64,000 nucleotides of DNA from Filimonas sp. (GTDB lineage Bacteria; Bacteroidota; Bacteroidia; Chitinophagales; Chitinophagaceae): the NCBI GenBank assembly GCA_017306865.1, contig JAFKHH010000025.1, forward strand, positions 19,054-83,053, written 5' to 3'. Below are positions 18,075-27,444 of the stretch, in pieces (the first letter of the stretch is position 1; the number at the start of each line of letters is the position of its first letter). The position numbers and the translations under genes were made by a program. The notes under the pieces were generated by a model. It saw nothing but the letters and a program-made list of their open reading frames with translations. It made no database searches and was not told the DNA's origin.

Positions 18075-18521
18075 TTAACCTAGTTTCCTGATCATACCAG
18101 CAAACATGCCTCTCGCTACTAATTCCTGCTGCTCATCATACATTTCTATATAACATTTGAGCTTACTAAACCTGAAATATTCTTTTTTCGAGATCACGGT
18201 CACCTTCTGTCCCGGCAACACCATTTTGAAAAAAGAAACTTCCGAAGAAGTAAGCAAAGGATATACCTGGTCTACCTTTTCACCTTCCTGCTGCGACTGC
18301 AACAGGAAATAAATACCCAAAACCACTACACCTATCTGTGCCATAATCTCGGTAACAATAACGCCCGGCGTCACCGGGTTACCGGGAAAATGATCCTCGT
18401 AAAAAAAAGCATCCGGCCGCAATGTATATTCCCCCGTCACCCCATTTTCGTCGATCGCTAAAATGTTATCGACAAAGCGGAAAGAAGACTTATATGGAAG
18501 ATGATCTAAAATTTTGTTCAT
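18075..18521 (-). CDS. 3-hydroxyacyl-ACP dehydratase, FabZ/FabA-like hotdog
   Basis: A 148-aa single hotdog domain. The catalytic motif is EDHFPGNPVTPGVIVTE, with the His in D-H-F-P and the helix carrying the acidic residue after P-G-V. It dehydrates the 3-hydroxyacyl intermediate to form a polyene double bond. Same strand as the KS-ACP-PPTase unit, but separated from it by the repeats at 17930-18066. Confidence 0.88.
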   Translation of the reverse strand: MNKILDHLPYKSSFRFVDNILAIDENGVTGEYTLRPDAFFYEDHFPGNPVTPGVIVTEIMAQIGVVVLGIYFLLQSQQEGEKVDQVYPLLTSSEVSFFKMVLPGQKVTVISKKEYFRFSKLKCYIEMYDEQQELVARGMFAGMIRKLG

Positions 18522-18522
18522 T

Positions 18523-18712
18523 CATGTACGATGTTAGATGTACGATGTATCCCACGCAAAACTGTATCGCAAAGGACACAGAGGAAACGCAGAGAACACA
18601 GAGATTTTCACCTCACATTTGACTTATTGATTAAATGACTTTTTCTTACTCACCACTGACAACTCATTACTCACACCGGTCATTCACGATTGTCGATTCA
18701 CGACTCACGTTA
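18523..18712. repeat. Intergenic mosaic of degenerate word repeats
   Basis: Four repeat types lie end to end: ATGTACGATGTTAGATGTAC (18524-18548), CGCAAAGGACACAGAGG words (18553-18602), TGACTTATTGATTAAATGAC (18618-18637) and CACTGACAACTCATTACTCA plus ATTCACGATTGTCGATTCAC words (18650-18707). The same words recur in other gaps of the cluster. Confidence 0.8.
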
Positions 18713-19519
18713 TTTACAATGCTCCCCTCCATCCACATGCAACAATGCGCCATTGATCCAGCGCGCTTCATTGGTGCAGAGCAGGTAGATCACATCAGCC
18801 ACATCAGATGGCGTGGTCATGCGTCCCAGCGGGTTACGCGTTTCTGCGTATTCCATCAATTCTTTACTGCCTGGTATCCTTTGCAATGATGGTGTTGCCG
18901 TAATGCCTGCCTGTACTATGTTGGTACGTAAGCCATATTTCGCAAACTCCACAGCCATATAAGTCGCCAGGCTTTCTATAGACGCTTTGGCAATAGATAC
19001 AGCCGCATAGCTGTCCCAGTGTTTATGCGCACCTTCGCTCGTAAGGCCTATCACGCGTGCCTCTTCTGCAAACAGGTTTTCCTGTAGCAACAACCTTGCC
19101 CAGTCCAGCATACTATTGCTCATGGCATAAGCCGTTAATTGCAGGTCTTCTGCAGACAGCACATCGCCCTCTTCCGCCACCAACGGCTTCAGGTTGCCAC
19201 GTGCAATGGAGTGCAACAATAGTCGCACACATTTTTTATCGCCAATTTTTTCAGTGAACTGTTGTATAAATAAGGTACGCCCGCCTTCTTCCAGCGCGTT
19301 AATATTAAATGGTAGGATCTGCACCTGCGCCTCATCTGCCAGCGCAGCCAATTCAGCTTTCAGTTTTTTCTCCGCTGCTGCCGTCTCCCGGTACAACAAT
19401 GCCACGTTCATGCCATGTTTTGCCAGTTTACGTACTGTTGCCAGCCCGAATCCGCTTGAGCCTCCCAATATGATTGCCCACAATCCGTGAAATTGCTTGT
19501 TATTGTCCACCCGCTGCAT
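18710..19519 (-). CDS. SDR with enoyl-ACP reductase-type Y-x6-K motif
   Basis: A 269-aa SDR. The nucleotide motif is GGSSGFGLATV, and the active-site pair is Y-A-A-V-S-I-A-K, that is Tyr-x6-Lys as in FabI/FabL enoyl-ACP reductases instead of the Tyr-x3-Lys of ketoreductases. The segments SIARGNL and TSEGAHKHWDSY also fit that branch. It probably reduces 2-enoyl intermediates, which a polyene does not need but the saturated alkyl chains of a dialkylresorcinol do; that role is inferred. Divergent from the darA unit. Confidence 0.82.
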   Translation of the reverse strand: MQRVDNNKQFHGLWAIILGGSSGFGLATVRKLAKHGMNVALLYRETAAAEKKLKAELAALADEAQVQILPFNINALEEGGRTLFIQQFTEKIGDKKCVRLLLHSIARGNLKPLVAEEGDVLSAEDLQLTAYAMSNSMLDWARLLLQENLFAEEARVIGLTSEGAHKHWDSYAAVSIAKASIESLATYMAVEFAKYGLRTNIVQAGITATPSLQRIPGSKELMEYAETRNPLGRMTTPSDVADVIYLLCTNEARWINGALLHVDGGEHCK

Positions 19520-19697
19520 TTAAATAGATATTACCGGAAGGACCCGGCAAGAATTTTTCTCAAATCAGTTGATCTTGTTGAAGGGTAAAACCTACTCAAC
19601 AGGTCGGAAAGATATGGGGTTTTTCGGTTAAAATAAACTATTGATTAACAAAATTGCCTTAAACACAAACGATTACAAACGCTCACAGTTAAATATA

Positions 19698-19705
19698 TAT
19701 CTTTG
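19698..19705 (+). promoter_or_regulatory. Bacteroidota-type -7 box upstream of the darA unit
   Basis: TATCTTTG matches the TAnnTTTG -7 consensus and lies 18 bp before the ATG at 19724, giving a short leader. I see no clear TTTG at -33. Confidence 0.5.
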
Positions 19706-19723
19706 GCCACATTAACCGGGACT

Positions 19724-20212
19724 ATGAATTTTAAATTGTTTGTTTGTTTCTTGTTTGCATTGTTTTTCGTGTCGCATAAAGGATTCGCGTTTCAACAGGA
19801 ATTTGATAAAAAGGCATTTTATAAGATTATTGAAAATGGCAACGTTGACGATATTGATAAAGAAATAATTGCAGTTACCAACTCCAATATACCTGAAAAA
19901 GAAGCATATAGAGGCACTTTACTCATGCGAAAAGCAGGGTTGGTAAAGAGTGCAGTGGCTAAAATGGACAATTTCAGATCTGGCGCTATCAGGCTGGAAA
20001 GAGCGATCCGCGACGATAAAACGAATGTAGAATTCCGTTTTTTGCGTTTAATGATACAGGAACATGCGCCCAAGATCACGAAGTACCGGAACAAATTATC
20101 TGACGATAAAGAATATATAAAAGCTAATTTCAGCAAACTGGAGCCATCGGTACAGGATATAGTAAAAGATTACAGTAAGACATCTACCATTCTTAACCCT
20201 TCGGATTTCTAA
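19724..20212 (+). CDS. Exported hypothetical protein of the flexirubin cluster
   Basis: About 162 aa from the ATG at 19724. The N-terminus is a signal peptide (MNFKLFVCFLFALFFVS, then a polar start after G-F-A-F). The mature part is charged and helical with no recognised domain. It opens the plus-strand darA unit, 15 bp before darA. A gene of this kind often precedes darA in Bacteroidota clusters; its biochemical role is unknown to me. Confidence 0.75.
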   Translation: MNFKLFVCFLFALFFVSHKGFAFQQEFDKKAFYKIIENGNVDDIDKEIIAVTNSNIPEKEAYRGTLLMRKAGLVKSAVAKMDNFRSGAIRLERAIRDDKTNVEFRFLRLMIQEHAPKITKYRNKLSDDKEYIKANFSKLEPSVQDIVKDYSKTSTILNPSDF

Positions 20213-20227
20213 ACACCGCATTTGCGC

Positions 20228-21127
20228 ATGAGCAAAAAAGTTCTGGCCATTTACTTTTCACAATCGGGACAGTTAGGAGAAATCATTGACAACTTTTGCC
20301 AACCACTCATTGCGGCAGGCAATTCAGTTGAAAAAGTACAGGTGAGGTTGAAAAATGAATTTCCTTTCCCCTGGACTAGCGAACGCTTCTTTAGTGTGAT
20401 GCCGGACTGTGTGCAAGGCATTACAGCAGAGCTGGAACCGTTTTCTTTACAATCCACATCTTATGACCTGGTAATACTAGGCTACCAGGCGTGGTTCCTG
20501 TCGCCAAGCATTCCGTTTAATTCCCTCATGCACCACCCCCAATTATTGGGTGTACTGAAAAACACACCTGTGATCACCATGACGGGGGCCAGGAATATGT
20601 GGGTGAATGCTTTTGATAAGATCAAAAAGCTCATTCTTAATGCAGGGGCGAATCATGTGGGCACTGTGGCGTTGGTGGACAATCATCTGAACCTGGTAAG
20701 CATTTTCACCATTTTTCACTGGATGCTACGGGGAGAGAAAACACGTTATCTCGGCTTTTTCCCTAAACCGGGTGTAGCTGCGGAAGATATAGCGCACACC
20801 AGCACATTTGGTGCAACTACCCTTCCCTATTTACAAAAAGGCGAATGGACAGGGTTACGCGAAGCGCTGATAGAACAAAAAGCAGTTGTGCCAAAATTCC
20901 ACCTGCTCTTCATGGAAGGAAAAGCTGGCATGATGTTTAAAGTATGGGCGAATATTATTTCGAAAAAGAAGAATCGCAAGCCGTGGCTTGTTGCATTCAA
21001 ATATTATCTTTTAATTGCGCTGTTTATATTTGCTCCGATCGTATTTGTGGTGGACCGGTTGATATTCAGGCCGTTTTTCCCGAAATATGTAAAAGCTAAA
21101 ATAGCATCCTGTTTAAAACTGAATTAA
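20228..21127 (+). CDS. darA: Dialkylresorcinol condensing enzyme DarA
   Basis: About 299 aa. The N-terminal LAIYFSQSGQLGEI segment and the LVILGYQAWFLSPS region match DarA, which with DarB joins a beta-keto and an unsaturated acyl thioester and aromatises the ring to a 2,5-dialkylresorcinol. A C-terminal hydrophobic segment (YYLLIALFIFAPIVFVVD) suggests membrane association. The ATG at 20228 is preferred to the TTG at 20222. It is followed 11 bp later by darB. Confidence 0.9.
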   Translation: MSKKVLAIYFSQSGQLGEIIDNFCQPLIAAGNSVEKVQVRLKNEFPFPWTSERFFSVMPDCVQGITAELEPFSLQSTSYDLVILGYQAWFLSPSIPFNSLMHHPQLLGVLKNTPVITMTGARNMWVNAFDKIKKLILNAGANHVGTVALVDNHLNLVSIFTIFHWMLRGEKTRYLGFFPKPGVAAEDIAHTSTFGATTLPYLQKGEWTGLREALIEQKAVVPKFHLLFMEGKAGMMFKVWANIISKKKNRKPWLVAFKYYLLIALFIFAPIVFVVDRLIFRPFFPKYVKAKIASCLKLN

Positions 21128-21138
21128 TCAAACGAATT

Positions 21139-22287
21139 ATGCCACTAAGCGAGGTTTACATTACAAACACATCGATTTATCTTCCGAACGAAGCGGTTCC
21201 GAGCGATGAAATGGAGGAATACCTGGGCTACATTAATGGTAAACCATCCAAATCCAAGAAGATCGTATTGCGCAATAATGGTATAAAGACAAGATATTAT
21301 GCGCTAACCAAAGAAGGAAAAGCTACACACACCAATGCTGAAATGACGGCCAATGCAGTGAGGGAATTGTTTAACAATGACAAAACAAAACTACAGGAGA
21401 TAGAACTGCTCTCCTGCGGCACGTCCTCGCCTGACCAGATGATGCCATCGCATGGCGTAATGGTGCATGGCTGTCTGCCTGAAACAAGATCTATAGAAGT
21501 GGTGTCCCCCGCCGGCGTATGCTGTGCAGGTATGCACGCTTTCAAATACGCCTATATGGCGGTAAAATCCGGTGAGGTGAACAATGCTGTGGCAACAGGT
21601 TCTGAGCGGTTTTCCGGCTCACTTGTTGCGCACAATTTTGATGAAGAAGCGCACAAGCTGGAACAATTAAATGAGAACCCATTCATCAGTTTTGATAAAG
21701 AATTTTTACGCTGGATGCTGTCTGACGGCGCAGCGGCTTTCGCCTTAAGCGACAAACCGAATGCGGAAGGATTGAGCCTGCGCGTGGACTGGATAGAAGG
21801 TGTGTCTTATGCCAATGAGATGGATACCTGCATGTATATGGCAGGTGAAAAGCAGGCAGACGGTTCCCTGAAAGGGTATCTTGATTTTACGCCGGAGGAG
21901 ATTATGACAAAATCGATCTTCAGCATTAAGCAGGATATTTCTTTATTAAGTAGCAATATTGTTCCACTGGGTGGAAAGAAAATAAAAGAGATAGCCGAGC
22001 GCAGAGGCATGGACCCGGACGATATTGACTATTTTTTACCGCACATGTCCAGTGAGTTTTTCAGAAGCAAGATCAAAGAGATTATGGCTGTGCTGGGTAA
22101 AGATGTGCCTGAAGAAAAATGGTTTGTAAACCTGACTAAAATGGGCAATGTAGGCGCTGCTTCTGTTTACTTCATGGTGCATGAACTATTCAAAAGCGGT
22201 CAACTGAAGAAAGGAGAAAAACTATTATTACTCGTACCGGAAAGCGCGCGCTTTTCTTATATGTATGCGCTGCTGACGGTGGTGTAA
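21139..22287 (+). CDS. darB: Ketosynthase III DarB
   Basis: A 382-aa KAS III-like condensing enzyme. The nucleophile Cys lies in PAGVCCAGMHAF, the His in DYFLPHMSSEF and the Asn-containing loop in KMGNVGAAS. With DarA it makes the dialkylresorcinol half of flexirubin. The product is esterified to the aryl polyene carboxylate. Same operon as darA, and probably as the genes that follow past the repeat-filled gap at 22288-22533. Confidence 0.92.
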   Translation: MPLSEVYITNTSIYLPNEAVPSDEMEEYLGYINGKPSKSKKIVLRNNGIKTRYYALTKEGKATHTNAEMTANAVRELFNNDKTKLQEIELLSCGTSSPDQMMPSHGVMVHGCLPETRSIEVVSPAGVCCAGMHAFKYAYMAVKSGEVNNAVATGSERFSGSLVAHNFDEEAHKLEQLNENPFISFDKEFLRWMLSDGAAAFALSDKPNAEGLSLRVDWIEGVSYANEMDTCMYMAGEKQADGSLKGYLDFTPEEIMTKSIFSIKQDISLLSSNIVPLGGKKIKEIAERRGMDPDDIDYFLPHMSSEFFRSKIKEIMAVLGKDVPEEKWFVNLTKMGNVGAASVYFMVHELFKSGQLKKGEKLLLLVPESARFSYMYALLTVV

Positions 22288-22533
22288 TAACCACCAAGAC
22301 ACAACGACTCTAAGAGACACTAAGAAAAATATCGAACAAGGAATGAAGAATAGCGAATAATATTCAACGCTCAACATTCAATGATCAATGTTCAAATAAA
22401 TTAAAATAAGCTCAATAATGGATGGCAAGTTGAAGAGTGCGACGCAAGTAAAGCTCAATTCTTATTCTACTGCTGGTAACATAATCTTAGTGCGCCTTTG
22501 AGCCTTAGTGCCTTTGTGGCAAAAATTAAATAA
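22288..22533. repeat. Intergenic repeat mosaic, no gene
   Basis: AACCACCAAGACACAACGAC words near 22285-22330, a TTCAACGCTCAACATTCAAT word tract near 22363-22400, and a GCCTTAGTGCCTTTGTGGCA tract near 22490-22522. No reading frame of note. Confidence 0.65.
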
Positions 22534-22941
22534 ATGAAGAAACAAGACGTTCCGCAAGATCTCAGCTCGCTCGGTAAGTTAACGACCGAAGTGTGTTATG
22601 CAACGGATGAATCCGGTAAGTATAGCGCAGAGCAGAGCCGTGGCTGGGATGTAAAGATCCAGGCGCTGGATGTGACGTGGGATGAGGTGAAAAAGAAAAT
22701 GGAAACTGCGAGGCAAAAAGCGCTGAACAACGAAGTAAGCCCACTGCAGTTTTTTATGGAAAGAGGTGTAATGGATATTGGCATATTAGCCAGCTATGCA
22801 GGTTTATTTAAATGGCAGGTGAAGCGTCACTTAAAACCATCAGTCTTCAATAAACTATCAGATAAAAGATTACGTAAATACGCTGAAGTATTTAACGTAA
22901 CGGTGGATGAACTAAAAAGCATGAATGTGCATGAACAGTAA
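22534..22941 (+). CDS. Conserved hypothetical protein of the flexirubin cluster
   Basis: 135 aa, soluble and charged. The C-terminal part (YAGLFKWQVKRHLKPSVF, then LRKYAEVFNVTVDELKSM) looks like a helix-turn-helix of the Xre-like or DUF-type fold, so it could bind DNA or a protein partner. Genes of this size precede BtrH-like genes in related clusters. It overlaps the next gene by about 17 bp. Confidence 0.72.
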   Translation: MKKQDVPQDLSSLGKLTTEVCYATDESGKYSAEQSRGWDVKIQALDVTWDEVKKKMETARQKALNNEVSPLQFFMERGVMDIGILASYAGLFKWQVKRHLKPSVFNKLSDKRLRKYAEVFNVTVDELKSMNVHEQ

Positions 22942-23944
22942 TTTTCAACATAAGCAGGCTGCACATTGTGAAAGCGGTGTAACTAGAAATTTATTACAAA
23001 ATATCGGGATCGATAAAATGACGGAACCGCTTGCATTTGGCATTGGTTCCGGTTTGTTTTTTGTCTATATCCCATTCATCAAAATAAATGGCGGCCCTGC
23101 TATTGCATTCCGTTCCATGCCGGGCATTATTTTCAAACAGACATGTAAGTCGCTTGGCATAACAGTGCATCGCAAGAAGTTTTCTTCTAAAGAGAAAGCA
23201 CAGGAATTTTTAGATGCACGCCTTGCAGAGGGCCATGCAGTTGGTTGCCAGGTGGGTGTTTATTACCTGCCTTACTTTCCAAAAGAATACCGTTTCCATT
23301 TCAATGCGCATAACCTGATCGTGTATGATAAACAGGGTGATAATTACCTTGTAAGCGACCCGATCATGGACACACCCACTTCGCTTACATCTTACCAGTT
23401 GGAACGTGTACGCTTTGCAAAAGGTGCATTGGCCCCGAAGGGACAAGTGTATTATGCGGAGCAGCAACAACCGGTAAGTGATGCACAAATGAAGCAGGCG
23501 ATACAAAAAGGTATCAAGAAAAATGTGTTTAACATGCTGCGCATACCGGGACCGATTGCTGGCATAAAAGGCATAGAATTTACCGGGCGGAAAATAAAGA
23601 ACTGGCGCGATAAGCTGGGGATAGAAAAGGCAGGCTTGTACCTTGCACAACTGGTGCGGATGCAGGAAGAGATTGGCACAGGCGGCGGCGGCTTCCGCTA
23701 CTTATATGGTGCTTTTCTACAGGAAGCACACCAGTATCATGCACATGATGAACTGATACGTATCTCCAACATATTTACACAATCCGGTGACCTCTGGCGT
23801 ACCTCCGCAGTACAGGCAGCGGGCATTTACAAAGGCAGGCTGGGCAGCCAGGCTGACTTTAATACAATGGGCGATTACCTATTGGAAATAGCGGCACTGG
23901 AAAAGAAAGCATTTGAAGACCTGTCTAAAATCAAATGGCACTAA
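22925..23944 (+). CDS. BtrH N-terminal-domain protein
   Basis: 339 aa. The N-terminus has the catalytic-looking AHCESGVTRNLLQNIG segment (Cys and His) found in BtrH, the acyltransferase that moves an acyl group from an ACP during butirosin synthesis. A second conserved block is AHNLIVYDKQGDNYLVSDP. In flexirubin clusters it is always with the ABC transporter. It may transfer the polyene from ACP to the resorcinol, but that is inference. Starts at 22925 or 22931 are both possible. Confidence 0.85.
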   Translation: MCMNSNFQHKQAAHCESGVTRNLLQNIGIDKMTEPLAFGIGSGLFFVYIPFIKINGGPAIAFRSMPGIIFKQTCKSLGITVHRKKFSSKEKAQEFLDARLAEGHAVGCQVGVYYLPYFPKEYRFHFNAHNLIVYDKQGDNYLVSDPIMDTPTSLTSYQLERVRFAKGALAPKGQVYYAEQQQPVSDAQMKQAIQKGIKKNVFNMLRIPGPIAGIKGIEFTGRKIKNWRDKLGIEKAGLYLAQLVRMQEEIGTGGGGFRYLYGAFLQEAHQYHAHDELIRISNIFTQSGDLWRTSAVQAAGIYKGRLGSQADFNTMGDYLLEIAALEKKAFEDLSKIKWH

Positions 23945-24690
23945 TGAATGAAGCTGCAATCAATATAACTGATCTTGGCTTTAGCTACCGCGGCGGCAAT
24001 ACGCTCTTTTCCGGATTGAACCTGCAGGTACCGGCTGGTGAAAGCTTTGGCATCTTTGGCCCCAATGGCGCTGGTAAAACATCGCTAATGAGCCTGATGA
24101 CGGGCTTACTAAAATATGAACAGGGTAAGATAGAACTGTTTGGAAAAAAGGTGGCACCTAATCATAAATCTGTAAACAAACTGTTTGGCTTTGTGCCACA
24201 GGATTTTGCTTTCTACGACGAATTAACGCCGGTAGAAAACCTTGCTTTCTTTGGTGCATGGGCCGGCTTGGGTACACGTGAAATAAAACAACGCACAGAT
24301 GAACTGCTGGAGGTAATGACACTGACGGATGTCCGTGACAAACAGGTGCGCACTTTTTCCGGTGGTATGAAACGCCGTGTGAACCTTGCGATTGGCATTA
24401 TCCATCACCCCCGCATCATTTTCCTGGACGAGCCTACCGTTGGTGTAGATGTGCATACGAGGCATGACATTATCCATTACCTGAGAACACTGAATGAAGA
24501 CGGCACTACACTTGTGTACACTTCACACCAGTTAAGTGAAGCAGAGGGCTTGTGCACAAGCATTGCACTGATCGACAATGGCCAGATCATTGCGCATGAT
24601 ACGTTGGATAGCCTATTAACAAACCATCAGCAGCAAGACCTGGAAGGGCTCTTTTTAGCATTAACAGGAAAAGTTTTCGAAGACGCATGA
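23944..24690 (+). CDS. ABC transporter ATP-binding protein
   Basis: About 248 aa. Walker A is GPNGAGKTS, the signature is FSGGMKRRVN, Walker B is IIFLDEPTVGVD and the switch His lies in YTSHQLSEAE. Start at 23944 overlaps the BtrH stop (TAATG); an ATG at 23935 is also in frame. Pairs with the permease that follows (ATGA overlap) to export pigment or precursor to the outer membrane. Confidence 0.92.
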   Translation: MNEAAINITDLGFSYRGGNTLFSGLNLQVPAGESFGIFGPNGAGKTSLMSLMTGLLKYEQGKIELFGKKVAPNHKSVNKLFGFVPQDFAFYDELTPVENLAFFGAWAGLGTREIKQRTDELLEVMTLTDVRDKQVRTFSGGMKRRVNLAIGIIHHPRIIFLDEPTVGVDVHTRHDIIHYLRTLNEDGTTLVYTSHQLSEAEGLCTSIALIDNGQIIAHDTLDSLLTNHQQQDLEGLFLALTGKVFEDA

Positions 24691-25964
24691 AATTACGCGC
24701 CACTATATTAAAAGATGTACGCATACTCTTACGTGACAGGATGGGGCTGGTAATGATGTTTGTAATGCCGATCATACTTGTAGTGATCGTAACATTAATT
24801 CAAAGCAACACATTTGACCTGATCGATAAAAAAGCTTTGCCTCTTGTGATCTGTAACAGGGATACGGGGCAGTTTAGCAAAGATTTTGTGCATGCAGTAG
24901 ATAAACTGGGCATGTTTAAATTAGATGAATTACCTGCATCTACGGATACGGTTACGATCATTCAGCACATGCGGCAGAAGGATGCACCTATCAGTGTCGT
25001 GATCCCTCCCATATTTTCAGCACAAATAGCAGAAAAAGCAAAAAATCTTTCCGGCAAAGCGTTAAACTCCTTTGGACTGGAAGGCGATACTGTTGCGGCA
25101 AGACTGGCAGCATTGAACTCGCTGACACTATATTATAAACCGGAAGTGGAGCAGTCTTTTAAAATATCTGCTCAGAGTGCATTGGGCAGTGCGTTACAAA
25201 TGGTACAGAGCAGGCAAGTACTGCGGGAACTGTATCATGCTATCAATGAAAAGCCACTCCCCGACTCTACTGAAAAAGAGATGCTGGACCAGAAAATAAA
25301 TATGTCCACCATTGCCATTACTAAAAGTAATGCTGCGCCTGTGCCAAATGCCACACAGCACAATGTACCGGCATGGACGCTGTTTGCTATGTTTTTTGTA
25401 GTGATGTCTTTGGCAGGAAGCATAGTGCGGGAAAAGATCAACGGTAGTTTTATCCGTTTAAAAACACTGCCAACCAGCTTTGGTGTTGCACTGTTGTCCA
25501 AGCAACTCACCTACCTCGTAGTTACTTTACTGCAAGCCGTGGTGATCTTTAGTATAGGTATGTGGATTTTTCCACACATAGGGTTACCTGCGTTGAACAT
25601 GCCTCCGGACATGTTTGCTTTGTTGCTCGTAACATTTTTGTGTGGCTGGTGCGCAGTCAGCTATGCAATATGCATTGGCGTCTTTGCAAAGACACAGGAG
25701 CAGGCAAATGGGTTTGGTGCAGTATCTATTGTTATTCTCGCCGTAATCGGCGGGCTCATGATCCCAAGCTTTGCTATGCCTGATTCCTTTAAGGCCTGGG
25801 CGCAGTTCTCACCGCTGCACTGGTGCCTACGCCTGTATTATGGTTTGTTTTTGGAGGGCGGAAAACTAACAGATGTTTTAACAAATATCTTACCTTTATT
25901 ACTTATCATTGCAGTATTACAATTAACAACGTTTATAGGCTTGAAAACTAAGAGCCTCATCTGA
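24687..25964 (+). CDS. ABC-2 type transporter permease
   Basis: 425 aa. One N-terminal helix (about residues 20-38), a large extracytoplasmic segment to about residue 220, then five or six helices. This is the ABC-2 exporter layout. The start overlaps the ATPase stop by four bases. Likely moves flexirubin or a precursor across the inner membrane. Confidence 0.9.
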   Translation: MKLRATILKDVRILLRDRMGLVMMFVMPIILVVIVTLIQSNTFDLIDKKALPLVICNRDTGQFSKDFVHAVDKLGMFKLDELPASTDTVTIIQHMRQKDAPISVVIPPIFSAQIAEKAKNLSGKALNSFGLEGDTVAARLAALNSLTLYYKPEVEQSFKISAQSALGSALQMVQSRQVLRELYHAINEKPLPDSTEKEMLDQKINMSTIAITKSNAAPVPNATQHNVPAWTLFAMFFVVMSLAGSIVREKINGSFIRLKTLPTSFGVALLSKQLTYLVVTLLQAVVIFSIGMWIFPHIGLPALNMPPDMFALLLVTFLCGWCAVSYAICIGVFAKTQEQANGFGAVSIVILAVIGGLMIPSFAMPDSFKAWAQFSPLHWCLRLYYGLFLEGGKLTDVLTNILPLLLIIAVLQLTTFIGLKTKSLI

Positions 25965-25974
25965 TTTAAGTTCA

Positions 25975-26241
25975 ATGGAAACAGCAGTATTAAAAGAGCA
26001 ATTAAAGAAACAACTAATAGAGTTTTTAAACCTGACAGATCTGAAGCCGGAAGATATTAAGGACGATGCGCCTTTCTTCGGTGACGATGGGCTTGGCCTG
26101 GATTCAATTGATTCGCTTGAACTGATCGTATTACTTCACAGGGAATATGGCATCTCTATAAAAGATCCAAAAATCGGACGCAAAGTTTTAGTTGACATAA
26201 ATACACTTGCTGCCTTTATTGAAGAGAACAGGACAAAATAA
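25975..26241 (+). CDS. Acyl carrier protein
   Basis: 88 aa. The attachment motif is LGLDSIDSLELIV with Ser44, a canonical DSI. Lies between the ABC permease and a ketosynthase in the same operon. Second ACP of the cluster, so it and the one at 16330 may serve different chains. Confidence 0.92.
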   Translation: METAVLKEQLKKQLIEFLNLTDLKPEDIKDDAPFFGDDGLGLDSIDSLELIVLLHREYGISIKDPKIGRKVLVDINTLAAFIEENRTK

Positions 26242-26253
26242 ATTCTTTATTGT

Positions 26254-27444
26254 TTGAGTAGGATTGTTGTTACTGGAATGGGCGTTATCAGTGCAATAGG
26301 TAACACTGTAGCCGAAAATCATTCAGCACTTATTAACGGGTCATGTGGTATAGGACAACTGCAGGATTTCCCTTCTAAATATGCTGGCGAACTGCCGTTT
26401 GCCGCAGTCAAACTAAGTACAGAAAAATTAAAGCAGATATTAGGTGTTACAGATCCGTCTGTAACAAGAACTACTTTGCTGGCAATGGCGGCATTTACCG
26501 AAGCCATACAGGACGCTGCACTTGCTGCTGCTACACTTTCATCTCTAGGCACCGCATTAATAGGCGCAAGCACTGTAGGCGGTATGTGCCTTGCCGATGA
26601 GCTGTACAGGGATGCCAACGAAAGCTATAAAGAATCGCCTTATCTCTCCTCATACGATTGTGCTTCTGTGTTTTTGTATATGCAAAAGCATTATCAATTG
26701 CGCGGACTGATCAATACGATCAATACGGCTTGCTCCTCTTCCGCAAACGCTATTATGTATGGGGCACGCCTTATACAAAATGGCCTGGCAATCAAAGCCA
26801 TTGTAGGAGGTGCAGATAGCTTATCCAAGTTTACCATTAATGGATTTCACGCATTACATATTCTTTCACCGGAAATATGTACCCCATTTGATGAGAACAG
26901 GCAGGGGCTGAACTTAGGCGAAGGCGCAGCATTTCTTGTATTGGAAAAAGCAGAAGACGCCGCAGGCAAAAAGATCTATGCAGAAGTAAAAGGCTATTGC
27001 AATACAACGGATGCTTTTCACCCTTCTTCCCTGTCAGATAATGGTGACGGCCCTTACCTGGCTATGCAGGGGGCGCTTGCATCTGCTAAGCTCCATGCAG
27101 CAGACATTGACTTCATCAATGCACATGGCACAGGCACAGAGAATAATGACCTTGCTGAAAGCAGGGCTATGCAACGCATTTTTGATCATGTACCGCCATT
27201 CAGCTCTACCAAATCATTTACAGGCCATACATTGGGCGCCGCAGGCGCTATAGAGGCCGTGTACAGCATTTTGAATATCATCAATGGGGAAACACATCCT
27301 ACATTGCATTTTAATAACACCATCCCGGATACGGGGCTAACACCTGTGACTACGCACCAATCCATCAAAGCCAAACATGTAATGTCTAATTCTTTCGGCT
27401 TTGGCGGCAATTGTTCATCACTCATTTTCTCAAGCGTATCATAG
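26254..27444 (+). CDS. Beta-ketoacyl-ACP synthase (KAS II type)
   Basis: About 396 aa from a TTG start 12 bp after the ACP stop; no ATG fits the conserved SRIVVTGMGVIS start. The triad is complete: Cys in NTACSSSANAI, His in NAHGTGTENND and His in SFTGHTLGAAG. It is followed with no gap by a Cys-less partner, so the pair is a KS/chain-length-factor heterodimer. Close paralogue of the KAS at 30162. Confidence 0.92.
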   Translation: MSRIVVTGMGVISAIGNTVAENHSALINGSCGIGQLQDFPSKYAGELPFAAVKLSTEKLKQILGVTDPSVTRTTLLAMAAFTEAIQDAALAAATLSSLGTALIGASTVGGMCLADELYRDANESYKESPYLSSYDCASVFLYMQKHYQLRGLINTINTACSSSANAIMYGARLIQNGLAIKAIVGGADSLSKFTINGFHALHILSPEICTPFDENRQGLNLGEGAAFLVLEKAEDAAGKKIYAEVKGYCNTTDAFHPSSLSDNGDGPYLAMQGALASAKLHAADIDFINAHGTGTENNDLAESRAMQRIFDHVPPFSSTKSFTGHTLGAAGAIEAVYSILNIINGETHPTLHFNNTIPDTGLTPVTTHQSIKAKHVMSNSFGFGGNCSSLIFSSVS

